A DNA stretch of 64,000 nucleotides from Actinomadura graeca (GTDB taxonomy: Bacteria > Actinomycetota > Actinomycetes > Streptosporangiales > Streptosporangiaceae), in contig NZ_CP059572.1 of NCBI RefSeq assembly GCF_019175365.1, forward strand, positions 5,642,001 to 5,706,000. Direction: 5' to 3'. A model generated the notes under the pieces. That model was given only the letters and a program-made list of their open reading frames with translations, ran no database searches and had not been told where the DNA came from. Numbering within the stretch: position 1 is the stretch's first letter; each line of letters opens with the position of its first letter. Position numbers and translations under genes: made by a program. Shown piece after piece: positions 25,626 to 34,417 of the stretch.

Positions 25626-26696
25626 TCAGCCGATGCGGATGACCACTTTTCCGACTCCCTCCTGCCGGGCGAGGTAGCGGTACGCGGCTGCGAGGTCGTC
25701 CAGGGGGAACTCCCGGTCGATGGCGACCGTGTACGTGCCGTCCTGCACTCCGTCGATCCACGGCTGGAGTTCACCGAAGAAGTCGCGAAGTGAATCCGTC
25801 GGCTTCAGGCACTTGTGCTTCGCCGTGGTGAGGCGCACGCCGTGGGGGATGTAGTGGAACGGGCTGGGGGCGACGCCCGTGCGCCCGTCCAAGGGCCGGC
25901 CGTTGCGCCGTGCGCGTGCTTGTTCCTCAAGGAGGCCGATGAGGGCCACGGTCCCGCCTTCGGCCATGCAGCGCATCGTGTCCACGACGGCCGGGTAGCC
26001 GAGCGTGTCGAGCGCGACGTCGATGCCGTCGGGCGCGAGCGCGCGCACCCGTGCGACGAGCCGGTCGTCGTCGAGGACGGCGTGGTCGAACCCCAGCCGC
26101 GTCAGCGCGGCATGCTTGGCCGCCGATCGGGTCGTTCCGATGACGGTCAGGCCGTCCGCGCTCGCGATGCTCGCCGTCGCGAGCCCGATGGCGGTGGTGC
26201 CTCCGCGCACGAGCAGCACCTGGCCCGGCCGCCAGCGCAGCGTCCGGCGTGCGAGCCCCGCCCGGGTGAACGCCTTGGGCATGGCCGCGACCGTTCCGAA
26301 GTCCAAGGTGGACTCGTAGGTGATGAGATCGTCCGCGGGTGTCAGGACGTACTCGGCGTGCCCGCCGTTTCGCGTCCATCCGTGCCCGGCCCACGCAGTC
26401 GTGACCTTCTGCCCGAGCGGCACCTCACCGCCCGGGCATTCGACGACCTCGCCCGCGAACTCGTTGCCCAGGACCATCGGATACGAGGGGCCGTCCGGGT
26501 CGGCGACCCCCCACAGGGTGGACAGTTCCGAGGAGATGACGGTGGCGGCGCGTACCCGCACGAGAGCCTCACCGGGCGACGGCCGCGGCACCGGTACGCG
26601 CTGGACGCGAATGCCGTCGGGGCCGATCGGCCGCTCCAGGACCGCGGCCGTCATCGTGGCCGGCGCCGGTTCGGGCTCAGGACGAGCCGAAGACAT
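25626..26696 (-). CDS. MDR-superfamily NAD(P)-dependent alcohol dehydrogenase/quinone reductase
   Basis: 356 residues from MSSARPEPEP, GGAG upstream. The catalytic domain begins TAAVLERPIGPDGIRVQRV and contains VLGNEFAGEVVECPGGEVP; the nucleotide-binding domain has LLVRGGTTAIGLATASIA. The zinc-ligand cysteine cluster of classical alcohol dehydrogenases is absent, so it is closer to zinc-free quinone-oxidoreductase-like MDRs. It is the last gene of a five-gene minus-strand operon with a sugar-type ABC importer and resembles the first gene (30139-31230) through shared IPHGVRLTTA-type motifs. Confidence 0.82.
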   Translation of the reverse strand: MSSARPEPEPAPATMTAAVLERPIGPDGIRVQRVPVPRPSPGEALVRVRAATVISSELSTLWGVADPDGPSYPMVLGNEFAGEVVECPGGEVPLGQKVTTAWAGHGWTRNGGHAEYVLTPADDLITYESTLDFGTVAAMPKAFTRAGLARRTLRWRPGQVLLVRGGTTAIGLATASIASADGLTVIGTTRSAAKHAALTRLGFDHAVLDDDRLVARVRALAPDGIDVALDTLGYPAVVDTMRCMAEGGTVALIGLLEEQARARRNGRPLDGRTGVAPSPFHYIPHGVRLTTAKHKCLKPTDSLRDFFGELQPWIDGVQDGTYTVAIDREFPLDDLAAAYRYLARQEGVGKVVIRIG

Positions 26697-26779
26697 GTCA
26701 GTACTCCTCTGGGAAATCGACGTACCGGATCCCGGCACAAAGGACCCGGGGCGGTGAATGGTGGATCGCCGTGCCAGGG

Positions 26780-27676
26780 CTACTTGAGGCCGCTGCTGGC
26801 CATCCCCGCGACGTAGTAGCGCTGCAGGCCGAGGGCCAGGAAGACCAGCGGCACGGTGAGCAGGGTCGACGCGGCGAATATCTCTCCGTAGAGGGGCGTG
26901 TTCGCGTTGTCCGCGTAACCCGCCATCGTCACCTGCGCCACCTGCTTGGCGGGGTCCTGCATGGCGATGAGGGGCCAGAAGAAGTTGCTCCAGGAGTTGA
27001 TGAACTGTATGAGGACGAGGCTGGCCAGTGCCGGGATCACGCCGGGCAGGCCGACGTGCCAGAACGTCCGCAGGATTCCCGCGCCGTCGAGCTTGGCGGC
27101 TTCGAAGGTTTCGTCCGGCAGGGACCTGAAACTCTGCCGCATGAGGTAGATGGCGAAAGGGCTGAACGCGAACGGCAGAAAGATCCCCGGGTACGTGGAC
27201 AGCAGTCCAAGGTGTTTCGCCACCCCGTACATCGGGATGACCATCGCCTCGACCGGGACGAACGCACCCAGCAGCGTCGCCGCGAACAGCACGTCCCGTC
27301 CGCGGAATCGCAGCCGCCCGAACGCGTAACCGGCGAGGGTGGCGACGACCAGCGTCAGCGCGACCTGGGCCACCGACACGATGAGCGTGTTCACGAAGTC
27401 GCGGCCGAAGTGCAGGTCGGTGAAGAGCCGCGCCAAGTTCGCCATGGTGGGATGGGCGGGCACGAAGCTCTTCCACGTCAGCGGGAACGCGTCCTCGACG
27501 ACAGCCTTCGTGCCTTTGAACGCCGAGGTGAACATCCACAGGATGGGGAAGGCGAACAGGAACGCCACCACGCTCAGCACGACCGACTGGGCCGAGCGCG
27601 CCGTACGGCGCCGGCGTCGTGCCCTCGCCGCCGGGACCGCTGTCCTGATCGCGCCGGTTTCATGTTTGACCAGCAC
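26780..27676 (-). CDS. ABC sugar importer permease, MalG type
   Basis: 298 residues, six predicted membrane helices. The cytoplasmic EAA loop is EAAKLDGAGILRTFWHVGLP. Length and the C-terminal position of the loop fit the MalG/UgpE subfamily of carbohydrate importers (CUT1). The GTG start shares one base with the stop of the MalF-type gene, so the two permeases are translationally coupled. Its partner permease and binding protein are directly upstream. No ATPase gene is in the operon, as in many actinomycetes that use a shared MsiK-type ATPase. Confidence 0.9.
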   Translation of the reverse strand: MLVKHETGAIRTAVPAARARRRRRTARSAQSVVLSVVAFLFAFPILWMFTSAFKGTKAVVEDAFPLTWKSFVPAHPTMANLARLFTDLHFGRDFVNTLIVSVAQVALTLVVATLAGYAFGRLRFRGRDVLFAATLLGAFVPVEAMVIPMYGVAKHLGLLSTYPGIFLPFAFSPFAIYLMRQSFRSLPDETFEAAKLDGAGILRTFWHVGLPGVIPALASLVLIQFINSWSNFFWPLIAMQDPAKQVAQVTMAGYADNANTPLYGEIFAASTLLTVPLVFLALGLQRYYVAGMASSGLK

Positions 27677-28566
27677 TACTCACTCCTCAGAATTCGTGCC
27701 TGCGCGACCGACAGCACGACCAGCAGTAGCAGCATGACCACCGCGGCTGCGGCGGCCGGTCCGAACGCCTGGAAGCTGAACGCCTGCTGGTACGAGTAGT
27801 AGATGAGATTGCCGGTGCTGCCATTCGGGCCGCCGTCCGTCATGACGCTGATAGGGGTGAAGATGCGGGCGCCGGACAGCATGGACATGAACGCCGCCAC
27901 CACCAGCGACGGCTTGAGCAGCGGCACCGTGATCTGCAGCAGGGTCCGTAGGGGGCCGACGCCGTCCACCTTCGCCGCCTCGTACACCTCCTGGGGAATG
28001 AGTTGCAGACCGCCCAGGAAGATCAGCATGGGCAGCCCGACGCCGCGCCATACCGACATCACGGTGATCGCGGCGAGGGCCTGGTGCTCGGACGTGAGGA
28101 ACGGCTGCTGCGGCAGGTGGAGCGCCGCCAGGGTCGAGTTGAGGATTCCGAACGCCGACTCGTACATCTGCGACCACACCAGGGCGCCGACCGTTTCCGA
28201 CGCGGCCATGGCCGCGATGACGGCGGCGCGCAACGCCCGCGATCCGGGCAGGCGCTGGTTGACCGTGATCGCGAGAATGAGGGCGACGGGTATTTCCAGG
28301 CAGATGGTGATGGCGATGTAGAGGGCGGTGTTGAGCAGTGCCCGGCGGAAGTCCGGGTCGGCCAGGATCTCGGAGTAGTTGGTCAGGCTCGGCCCGCCCA
28401 CGGGCGCGCGGGTGAACGGGTCGACGCGGCGAAGACTCGTGCTGAGGACATCCGCGAGCGGCAGGTACTGGAAAAGGACGACGCCGATGAAGGCCGGAGC
28501 CAGCATGAGGCCCGCGGTGATCGCCTCTCGTCGTCGGCGGCCGCCTCGCGCGGTCTTCGCGGTCAT
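27676..28566 (-). CDS. ABC sugar importer permease, MalF type
   Basis: 296 residues, six predicted helices, GGAGGAGC just before the ATG. The N-terminus is basic (TARGGRRRREAITAGLMLAP). The EAA loop is EAAKVDGVGPLRTLLQITVP and a typical MalF-type loop TDGGPNGSTGNLIYYSYQQAF precedes the last helix. It pairs with the MalG-type permease (26780-27676) to form the membrane channel. The binding protein gene lies 64 bases upstream. Confidence 0.9.
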   Translation of the reverse strand: MTAKTARGGRRRREAITAGLMLAPAFIGVVLFQYLPLADVLSTSLRRVDPFTRAPVGGPSLTNYSEILADPDFRRALLNTALYIAITICLEIPVALILAITVNQRLPGSRALRAAVIAAMAASETVGALVWSQMYESAFGILNSTLAALHLPQQPFLTSEHQALAAITVMSVWRGVGLPMLIFLGGLQLIPQEVYEAAKVDGVGPLRTLLQITVPLLKPSLVVAAFMSMLSGARIFTPISVMTDGGPNGSTGNLIYYSYQQAFSFQAFGPAAAAAVVMLLLLVVLSVAQARILRSE

Positions 28567-28630
28567 GTGCTCCTCCGTGGTTTCTGCGTCCGATCGCGCC
28601 GTGTATCTCGGGACGACCCGTGGCTTCCGG

Positions 28631-30118
28631 CTAGCGATACTTCTTCAGAAGGCCGTCGACCTTGGTGGCGGTCTCATGCAGGGTCGTCGCCACATCCGCA
28701 CCGAGTGCGATGTTGCGGATGGCGCTGTTCGCGGCGGTCGAATAGTCCGACCAGCCGGCCGTCTTGGGGGCGCCTACGAAATGCTTCGCCGCGGCCAATC
28801 CCAGCTGCTGCGCCTTGCCGGCGTAGACGGGCAGGGAGGGGATGATGTCGTCGCGGGCGGGGACGGAGCCGCGGACGGTGTGGTAACCGACGCGGTTCTT
28901 GTCGTTGCAGAGGAAGGCGAGAAGCGCCACGGCCTCCGCCTGGTTCTTGCTTCCCGTCCAGACGAAGGGCGCCTCCGCCTGGTTGCATCCGAAGAAGGTG
29001 GTGCCCCGGGGCACCACGGTCGCCCCCCATTCGAATTTGAGCTTGTCGGCCGGGCTGCCCGTGTAGCGGTTGATGAGGGCGATCGCCTCCCATCCCATGG
29101 CCGCCTGCCCACCGGCGAACTGCTTGGGGACGGCGCCCTTGGGGGTGAGGCCGTCCTGGAAGAGCTTCTGGTAGTTGCGCATTCCCTGGATCGCTCCATT
29201 GGAGTCCAGATAGCCGGACGCCTTGCGGCCCGCCTCGTCGACGGCGGCCCAGGTGCGGTATTCGTCGGAGGTCTTGGCCGCTTGGGGATCGCCCATCATG
29301 CGGATGAAGTGGCCCTCGAACCCGCCGTAGTTCGAGCCCGGGCCGCCGTTGCCGAGCGTGGACGCTTCGAGGGCGAACAGTGACTGGTCCCCGGAGCGTG
29401 CGAGCCCTTCCTTGAGCCGGCCCAGCGTGGCCAGGAAGTCGTCCACGGTCCACCCCGACGTCACCTGCCGCGGTGTGAGCTCGGCCGGCGGATCGACCTT
29501 GGCCTTGGCGAACAGATCGAGGTTGAACACCACCATGGGGATGCCGTCCTCCCACGGCATGACGAGCAGGTCGCCGTTCACCGACGCGCCGTCCACGACG
29601 GACGCCCGCTGCTTGCGGACGAAATCGGCGGTGAGGTACGGCCCGAGGGGCACCGCCAGCTTGCCGGCGCCGTAGTAGGCGGTCAGGTCGGTCCGGCCCA
29701 TCATGATGTCCGGGGCGTCGCCGGACTGGATGTACACCTGGACCTTCTGCTGCAGGCTGCCGAACGGCACCCGCTCCTCAGCGATCTTGATGTTCGGGAA
29801 GGCCGCGTGGAACGCCGCGAACGCCTTGGCGTACCAGTCGTTGACCGGCGGTGAGGTGTCCGCCCGCAGCACCCTGAGGGTCATCTGCGACGTGCGGGGC
29901 ACGGGTCCCTGATATCCGCCCAGGTCGAGCGCGTAGCCGCCCGGGCCGGGGCCCTTGGCGACATCGGCGGCGCCGGTGCCGCCGGAGCCGGCGCTGCAGC
30001 CGATCAGGGACGTCCCGAACGCGGCCCCCGCCCCGGTGTAGGCGAGCGCGCGAAGGACCGTGCGGCGGCTGGGCCGGGTCGAGCCGAGGCCCTCGGAGGG
30101 GAGGTGCGTGTCGTTCAC
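28631..30118 (-). CDS. ABC importer solute-binding lipoprotein, sugar type
   Basis: 495 residues from a GTG with GGAG seven bases upstream. The leader has a twin-arginine-like SRRTVLRALAYTG and a lipobox-like SLIGC, so it is likely a Tat-exported lipoprotein. The mature protein has family features of extracellular solute-binding proteins (cluster SBP_bac_1): FHAAFPNIKIAEERVPFG, DAPDIMMGRTDLTAYYG, and a C-terminal TATKVDGLLKKYR. The ligand is unknown; linkage to reductases and a ring-cleavage enzyme suggests a glycoside or sugar-like aromatic precursor, as inference only. Confidence 0.9.
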   Translation of the reverse strand: MNDTHLPSEGLGSTRPSRRTVLRALAYTGAGAAFGTSLIGCSAGSGGTGAADVAKGPGPGGYALDLGGYQGPVPRTSQMTLRVLRADTSPPVNDWYAKAFAAFHAAFPNIKIAEERVPFGSLQQKVQVYIQSGDAPDIMMGRTDLTAYYGAGKLAVPLGPYLTADFVRKQRASVVDGASVNGDLLVMPWEDGIPMVVFNLDLFAKAKVDPPAELTPRQVTSGWTVDDFLATLGRLKEGLARSGDQSLFALEASTLGNGGPGSNYGGFEGHFIRMMGDPQAAKTSDEYRTWAAVDEAGRKASGYLDSNGAIQGMRNYQKLFQDGLTPKGAVPKQFAGGQAAMGWEAIALINRYTGSPADKLKFEWGATVVPRGTTFFGCNQAEAPFVWTGSKNQAEAVALLAFLCNDKNRVGYHTVRGSVPARDDIIPSLPVYAGKAQQLGLAAAKHFVGAPKTAGWSDYSTAANSAIRNIALGADVATTLHETATKVDGLLKKYR

Positions 30119-30138
30119 GTGCGTTCTCCGTTCGTGGA

Positions 30139-31230
30139 TCAAGCGGCTGGGCCGGCCTCAAGGACGATGCGGCCGATGCGGTCGCTGCTCTCGAGCAGGC
30201 GGTAGGCGTCGGCGGCGCGGGACATCGGGAACACGGCCTGCACGGGAACCGTGATGCGGCCCTCCGCGATGCCGTCGACCCACTCCTGCATGTGGTCGAG
30301 CTGGGGGTCCGGGACCTTCATGACGGTGACGCCGTTCTGCATGGCGGTGGTCAGGCGCACGCCGGCGGGGATGAACCATTGCGGGCTGGGCGCCACCGGC
30401 GCGAGACGGTCCTGAGGCTCGCCCGTAGCCCGCGACCTTGCCTGCTCGGCGAGGATGCCGACCATGCAGACGGTGCCGCCCGGCCTGACGCACCTGAGGG
30501 TCTCGACGACGTGGGGATACCCGAGCATCTCCACGGCGCCGTCGACGCCGCCGGGGAACAGCCGGACGACCCGGGCCGCCAGGTCGTCGCCGTCGACGAG
30601 GACGTGGTCGAAGCCGGCCGCGCGCATCTCCTCGGCCTTGGCGGGGCTGCGGGTGGTGCCCACGGTGGTCACGCCCGCCAGGCGGGCCAGCGAGGCCGTG
30701 GCCGTCCCGATCGCGGTGGAACCGCCGCGGACGAGCAGCACCTCGCCGCGGCTCCACCCGACGGCCTCTTTGATCATCTCCGCGCTGCCGAACGCCTTCG
30801 GCAGCGCGGCCAGCGTCGTCCAGGGCAGGTCGCTGGTGAAGGGCCACAGGTCCCGGCAGCGGGCCACGACGTACTCCGCCTGGCCGCCGTCGCGGGTGAA
30901 CCCGTAGCCGCCGAACCCGGCCGCGACCTTCTGCCCGACGGCGAGTTCGCCACCGGGGCACTCGACGACCTCGCCGACGAATTCGTTGCCCATCACCATC
31001 GGGAACCGCGGGCCGGGCAGTCCCGGGCCGGGGGCGGACACCCCGTCGAGGGTCGGCAGATCCGCCGACATCACCGAGCTCGCGTGCACCCGCACGAGCG
31101 CCTCCGCCGGGGCCGGCGTGCGGCGTGGAACGGTCGACCAGGTCAGCGCCCCCACCCCTTCGGGGGCGTTCAGGACGACGGCCTTCATGGTGTCGACGGC
31201 CGGGGTGGGCGTCGTCTTGCTCACGGACAT
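30139..31230 (-). CDS. MDR-superfamily NAD(P)-dependent reductase
   Basis: 363 residues starting MSVSKTTPTPAVDTMKAVVL. Core motifs are VMGNEFVGEVVECPGGELA and, for nucleotide binding, LLVRGGSTAIGTATASLA. It is a close relative of the protein encoded at 25626-26696: both have NEF(A/V)GEVVECPGGE, RGG(T/S)TAIG and a C-terminal GVRLTTA. It is the first gene of the operon, 20 bases before the binding-protein gene, and diverges from an IclR regulator. The role is probably reduction of an imported compound or its breakdown product. Confidence 0.82.
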   Translation of the reverse strand: MSVSKTTPTPAVDTMKAVVLNAPEGVGALTWSTVPRRTPAPAEALVRVHASSVMSADLPTLDGVSAPGPGLPGPRFPMVMGNEFVGEVVECPGGELAVGQKVAAGFGGYGFTRDGGQAEYVVARCRDLWPFTSDLPWTTLAALPKAFGSAEMIKEAVGWSRGEVLLVRGGSTAIGTATASLARLAGVTTVGTTRSPAKAEEMRAAGFDHVLVDGDDLAARVVRLFPGGVDGAVEMLGYPHVVETLRCVRPGGTVCMVGILAEQARSRATGEPQDRLAPVAPSPQWFIPAGVRLTTAMQNGVTVMKVPDPQLDHMQEWVDGIAEGRITVPVQAVFPMSRAADAYRLLESSDRIGRIVLEAGPAA

Positions 31231-31289
31231 TGAGGGCCCCCTGGGGCGGCGAGGACGGGGTCGGGTTGCGCGGCTTCGCGGCGGAGTGC

Positions 31290-31310
31290 TATATTCGCAC
31301 CTATAGGTGC
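31290..31310. promoter_or_regulatory. Palindrome at the divergent MDR/IclR promoter
   Basis: GCACCTATAGGTGC (31297-31310) is a perfect 14-base palindrome. It directly follows TATATT (31290-31295), a plausible -10 box for the rightward IclR gene, so a bound regulator would cover the transcription start. The IclR protein encoded at 31425 is the obvious candidate to bind it. Confidence 0.5.
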
Positions 31311-31424
31311 TGTTTTCGTTCCCCGGATGGTAAGAATGGGCGCAGCCGGTGTCAAGGGCCCCGCCGAGCCGTTCACCAGGGCACCCTTGGACGCGGAACT
31401 TGGACAGAGAGGGCTCAGGGCATC

Positions 31425-32141
31425 GTGGAGAAGAGCTCAACGCGATCCGGCGACGAGCAGCAGACGGCGGCGCCGCGGGCGGATTCGAAGACGCTCGACA
31501 AGGGCATCCGCATACTCAAGGCCCTGGCGGGCGCCCCGAACGGCCTGGGGGTTGCGGCCCTTTCCCGTCACGTGCAGATCCATCGCACGGTCGCCTACCG
31601 GCTGCTCGGAACCCTTGAGCGTCATGGCATGGTCCGGCAGGAGGACGATGGCCGCTACCTGCTCGGATTCGCCATCGTGGAACTGTCCGGCGCCGCCCGC
31701 TCCGACATCCGCTCCATAGCGCAGGAGCCATTGCGCACGCTCGCCGACCAGACGCGCTCCACCGCCGTTCTCCAGCGTCTCGACGGCACCGACATGGTGT
31801 GCCTGCTGATCGTCGAGCCGGGGACGGCGCCCGTGCATGTGCCCTACCAGATCGGCCTGCGCCTCCCCGCTGTCGACACCCCGTCCGGCGCGGCCCTCCT
31901 CGGCCGTTCCACGCACTCCGATATCGAAATCCACAATGGCGGATCCGTGGTCACGCAGGCCAGGACGGGAGGCCCGTGGTCATTGGCCGCGCCGGTTCCC
32001 CGTCCGGGCAGCACACCCCTCATAGCCATTGAGGTATTGGCGTTCGAACCCCTGCCTATTCAGGAGACGGCTGCTTTGGCGGCGGCCGCGGCGGCCGTCA
32101 TCGGTGAGCGCATGACGGCATTGGGTCCCCTTCGCAGCTGA
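31425..32141 (+). CDS. IclR-family transcription regulator
   Basis: 238 residues from GTG. The winged helix-turn-helix is at about 23-90 (KTLDKGIRILKALAGAPNG, VAALSRHVQIHRTVAYRLLG, then RYLLGFAIVELS). The effector domain follows but is shorter than usual, ending soon after VPRPGSTPLIAIEVLAFEP. It is divergent from the MDR/ABC operon with a palindrome between, so local autoregulation and repression of the operon are likely. Upstream in-frame codons exist, but the reading there is not protein-like. Confidence 0.85.
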   Translation: MEKSSTRSGDEQQTAAPRADSKTLDKGIRILKALAGAPNGLGVAALSRHVQIHRTVAYRLLGTLERHGMVRQEDDGRYLLGFAIVELSGAARSDIRSIAQEPLRTLADQTRSTAVLQRLDGTDMVCLLIVEPGTAPVHVPYQIGLRLPAVDTPSGAALLGRSTHSDIEIHNGGSVVTQARTGGPWSLAAPVPRPGSTPLIAIEVLAFEPLPIQETAALAAAAAAVIGERMTALGPLRS

Positions 32142-32215
32142 GCCTTCGTCGAGACCCTCTGGCATCGGCGAGTCTCCGCGCACCTGTCCGTGGCCGACGC
32201 CGGTGTCGTCCGGCA

Positions 32216-33436
32216 TCATTTCGACCCGGCCGGCACGCCGCTCCGGCCGGCCCATGCCCACGCATAGGCGGGGTCGTCCACCTCCACGCCGGCCTGGCCG
32301 AGCCTGAGCGGGGCGAAGGTGTCGACCATGACCGCGGTCTCGTCGAAGCCCTCGGCGCCGAGCGACGCCTCGATCGCGGACGGCAGCGGCCCGTGGGCGT
32401 GGCCGCCGGGGTGGAGCGAGACCGAGCCCACCGCGATCCCCGAGCCCTTCCTGGCCCGGTAGTCGCCGGCGACGTAGAACATGACCTCATCGGAGTCGAC
32501 ATTGGAGTGGTAGTAGGGCAAGGGCACCGACAGCGGGTGATAGTCGACCTTGCGCGGGACGAAGTTGCAGATCACGAAGTTGTGGCCCTCGAACACCTGG
32601 TGGGCCGGCGGCGGCTGGTGGATCTTCCCGGTAATCGGCATGAAGTCTTCGATGTTGAACGTGTAGGGGTAGAGGCACCCGTCCCAGGCGACCACGTCGA
32701 ACGGGTGACCTGCGTAGACGAAGCGTGTGCCGACCACCCCGCCGGGTCCGTCGCCCCGGTGCTTGACCAGCACCTCGACGTCCCGGCCGTCCGCAAGGAG
32801 GACGTCGCCTGGTCCATGCAGGTCTCGCTCGCAGTACGGAGCGTGCTCCAGGAACTGGCCGAAACGGGAGAGATAGCGCTTCGGCGGGGCGATGTGGCTG
32901 TTCGCCTCGATGACGTACAACCGGCTGGGCCCGTCGCCGGTGTCCGGGACCCAGCGATGGGTGGCGCCCCGGGGGATCACCACATAGTCGCCCGTCCGGT
33001 AGGGGAGGGCACCGAAGATCGTCTCGACGGTGCCCCGCCCGGACTCGACGTACACGCACTCGTCACCGATCGCGTTGCGGTAGTGCGGCGACGCCGCTCC
33101 CGCCACCACATAGCCGATGCGGACGTCATCGTTGGCGAGGACGAGGCGGCGGCCGGTGACCGCGTCCGTCCGTCCGGCGTCCCCGGTGCCGAAGAGGTCG
33201 TGCAGCCGGAGATGCCGGGGCTTGAGCGGATGGTTGGAGACCAGCGACGGGTCGGGAAGTTCCCAGCATTCGCTGGCGACGATTGCCGAGGGGACGCCGC
33301 GGTGGTACAGCAGCGACGAGTCGGAGGAAAAGCCCTCCTCGCCCATCAGTTCCTCGTAATACAGCTTGCCGTCGTCGTCGCGGAACTGGATATGCCGCTT
33401 GTCTGGCACCTCACCGACCTGCCGGTAGTACGCCAC
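32216..33436 (-). CDS. hmgA: Homogentisate 1,2-dioxygenase-like ring-cleavage enzyme
   Basis: 406 residues. The N-terminus [19 protein letters not shown] and the late metal-binding region ([31 protein letters not shown]) are those of homogentisate 1,2-dioxygenase, an Fe(II) cupin that opens the ring of homogentisate to maleylacetoacetate. The start GTG at 33436 is preferred because AGAGGTGGA lies just upstream and family members start at AYYRQVG; an ATG at 33469 would add 11 residues overlapping an operator. No fumarylacetoacetase or maleylacetoacetate isomerase is next to it, so the substrate could differ. Confidence 0.82.
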   Translation of the reverse strand: MAYYRQVGEVPDKRHIQFRDDDGKLYYEELMGEEGFSSDSSLLYHRGVPSAIVASECWELPDPSLVSNHPLKPRHLRLHDLFGTGDAGRTDAVTGRRLVLANDDVRIGYVVAGAASPHYRNAIGDECVYVESGRGTVETIFGALPYRTGDYVVIPRGATHRWVPDTGDGPSRLYVIEANSHIAPPKRYLSRFGQFLEHAPYCERDLHGPGDVLLADGRDVEVLVKHRGDGPGGVVGTRFVYAGHPFDVVAWDGCLYPYTFNIEDFMPITGKIHQPPPAHQVFEGHNFVICNFVPRKVDYHPLSVPLPYYHSNVDSDEVMFYVAGDYRARKGSGIAVGSVSLHPGGHAHGPLPSAIEASLGAEGFDETAVMVDTFAPLRLGQAGVEVDDPAYAWAWAGRSGVPAGSK

Positions 33437-33451
33437 CACTCCACCTCTCAA

Positions 33452-33468
33452 TGACCGATTATCGGTCA
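33452..33468. promoter_or_regulatory. 17-base inverted repeat, candidate operator
   Basis: TGACCGAT-T-ATCGGTCA is a perfect inverted repeat between the divergent hmgA-like gene and the gene at 33513. It is a likely regulator site; an IclR protein encoded at 34418 or 31425 is the nearest candidate to bind it. Confidence 0.55.
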
Positions 33469-33474
33469 CACTAT

Positions 33475-33491
33475 GTTCTACTATCGAGAAC
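33475..33491. promoter_or_regulatory. Second inverted repeat in the same promoter region
   Basis: GTTCT (33475-33479) and AGAAC (33487-33491) are separated by seven bases. It lies seven bases from the stronger palindrome and 21 bases before the ATG at 33513. It may be a second operator half or part of the promoter. Confidence 0.35.
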
Positions 33492-33512
33492 TTTGGGTTA
33501 GGGTGGCGGACT

Positions 33513-34352
33513 ATGTCAATCCCCTCGCACTTCGCGGGCCTGGTGGACGACGCAGCCGTGTTCCCTCCGGGACTGGCCCCCCTGCCCGACGCCGTAGTCG
33601 CTCACGCCGCGCACCTCCGCTCCGACCACCGCGCGCTGGTCGGGCCGTTCATCGTGAGCGCGCAGGACCTCGCCACACTCGCGGAACTCGCCACGCCGGA
33701 CCTCTTCCCGGAGGGGATCCGCGTCAGCGTCGTCCTTCCGTCGCCGGACGAACTGTCCGGGGTCCTCGATCTGGTGCGGACCGGCCCGCTGGTGCTCGCC
33801 GGCTTGGAGGTCAAGCTCGGTCCCGGACCCCTGACGCCACAGGTGGACGTGATCGCCGCGCATGATCGCGGGACGAGCCCCGCGTATGTCGAGGCGCCTC
33901 GTCCCGGCCACCCCGAATGGACCGGCGTCCTCGATGCGGCCGCCGCCAGCGATCTCCGCCTGAAGTTCCGCACGGGCGGCACCGAGGCCGCGGCCTTCCC
34001 GGACGAGGACGAGGTCGCCTCATGGATCCACGGGGCGGTCCGGTCGGCCGTCCCCTTCAAGTGCACGGCCGGGCTGCACAACGCCGTGCGGCACACCGGC
34101 GCGGACACCGGCTTCGAGCATCACGGCTACCTCAACATCCTGCTCGCGACCGCGGCGGCGCAGGACGGCGCGTCCGTCCACGGGCTCGTTCCGATCCTCG
34201 GCGAACGCGACGGGCGCGTCCTCGCCGACAGGCTGGCGGCCTGCCCCGCCGCCGCACTCCGAAGGGCACGGCAGGGGTTTCTCTCCTATGGTTCGTGCAG
34301 CATCGACGAACCGCTCGCCGACCTGGCGGCCCTCGGTCTGATCACGGCCTGA
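33513..34352 (+). CDS. Conserved actinobacterial protein of unknown function
   Basis: 279 residues starting MSIPSHFAGLVDDAAVFPPG. Alternating strand and helix units with DLRLKFRTGGTEAAAFPDED and VPFKCTAGLHNAVRHTG suggest a TIM-barrel-like fold; conserved Lys, Arg, Cys and His in these motifs may form an active site. It ends LSYGSCSIDEPLADLAALGL. I recall similar uncharacterised proteins in other actinomycetes, but no function. It is divergent from the homogentisate-dioxygenase-like gene and is followed by an IclR regulator, so a role in the same aromatic pathway is likely by context. Confidence 0.7.
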   Translation: MSIPSHFAGLVDDAAVFPPGLAPLPDAVVAHAAHLRSDHRALVGPFIVSAQDLATLAELATPDLFPEGIRVSVVLPSPDELSGVLDLVRTGPLVLAGLEVKLGPGPLTPQVDVIAAHDRGTSPAYVEAPRPGHPEWTGVLDAAAASDLRLKFRTGGTEAAAFPDEDEVASWIHGAVRSAVPFKCTAGLHNAVRHTGADTGFEHHGYLNILLATAAAQDGASVHGLVPILGERDGRVLADRLAACPAAALRRARQGFLSYGSCSIDEPLADLAALGLITA

Positions 34353-34417
34353 GCCGGACGGTCCCGCGGGACGAATGCGGCCGTCCAGACCATGACCCCT
34401 CCGCAGATGGCACCACC

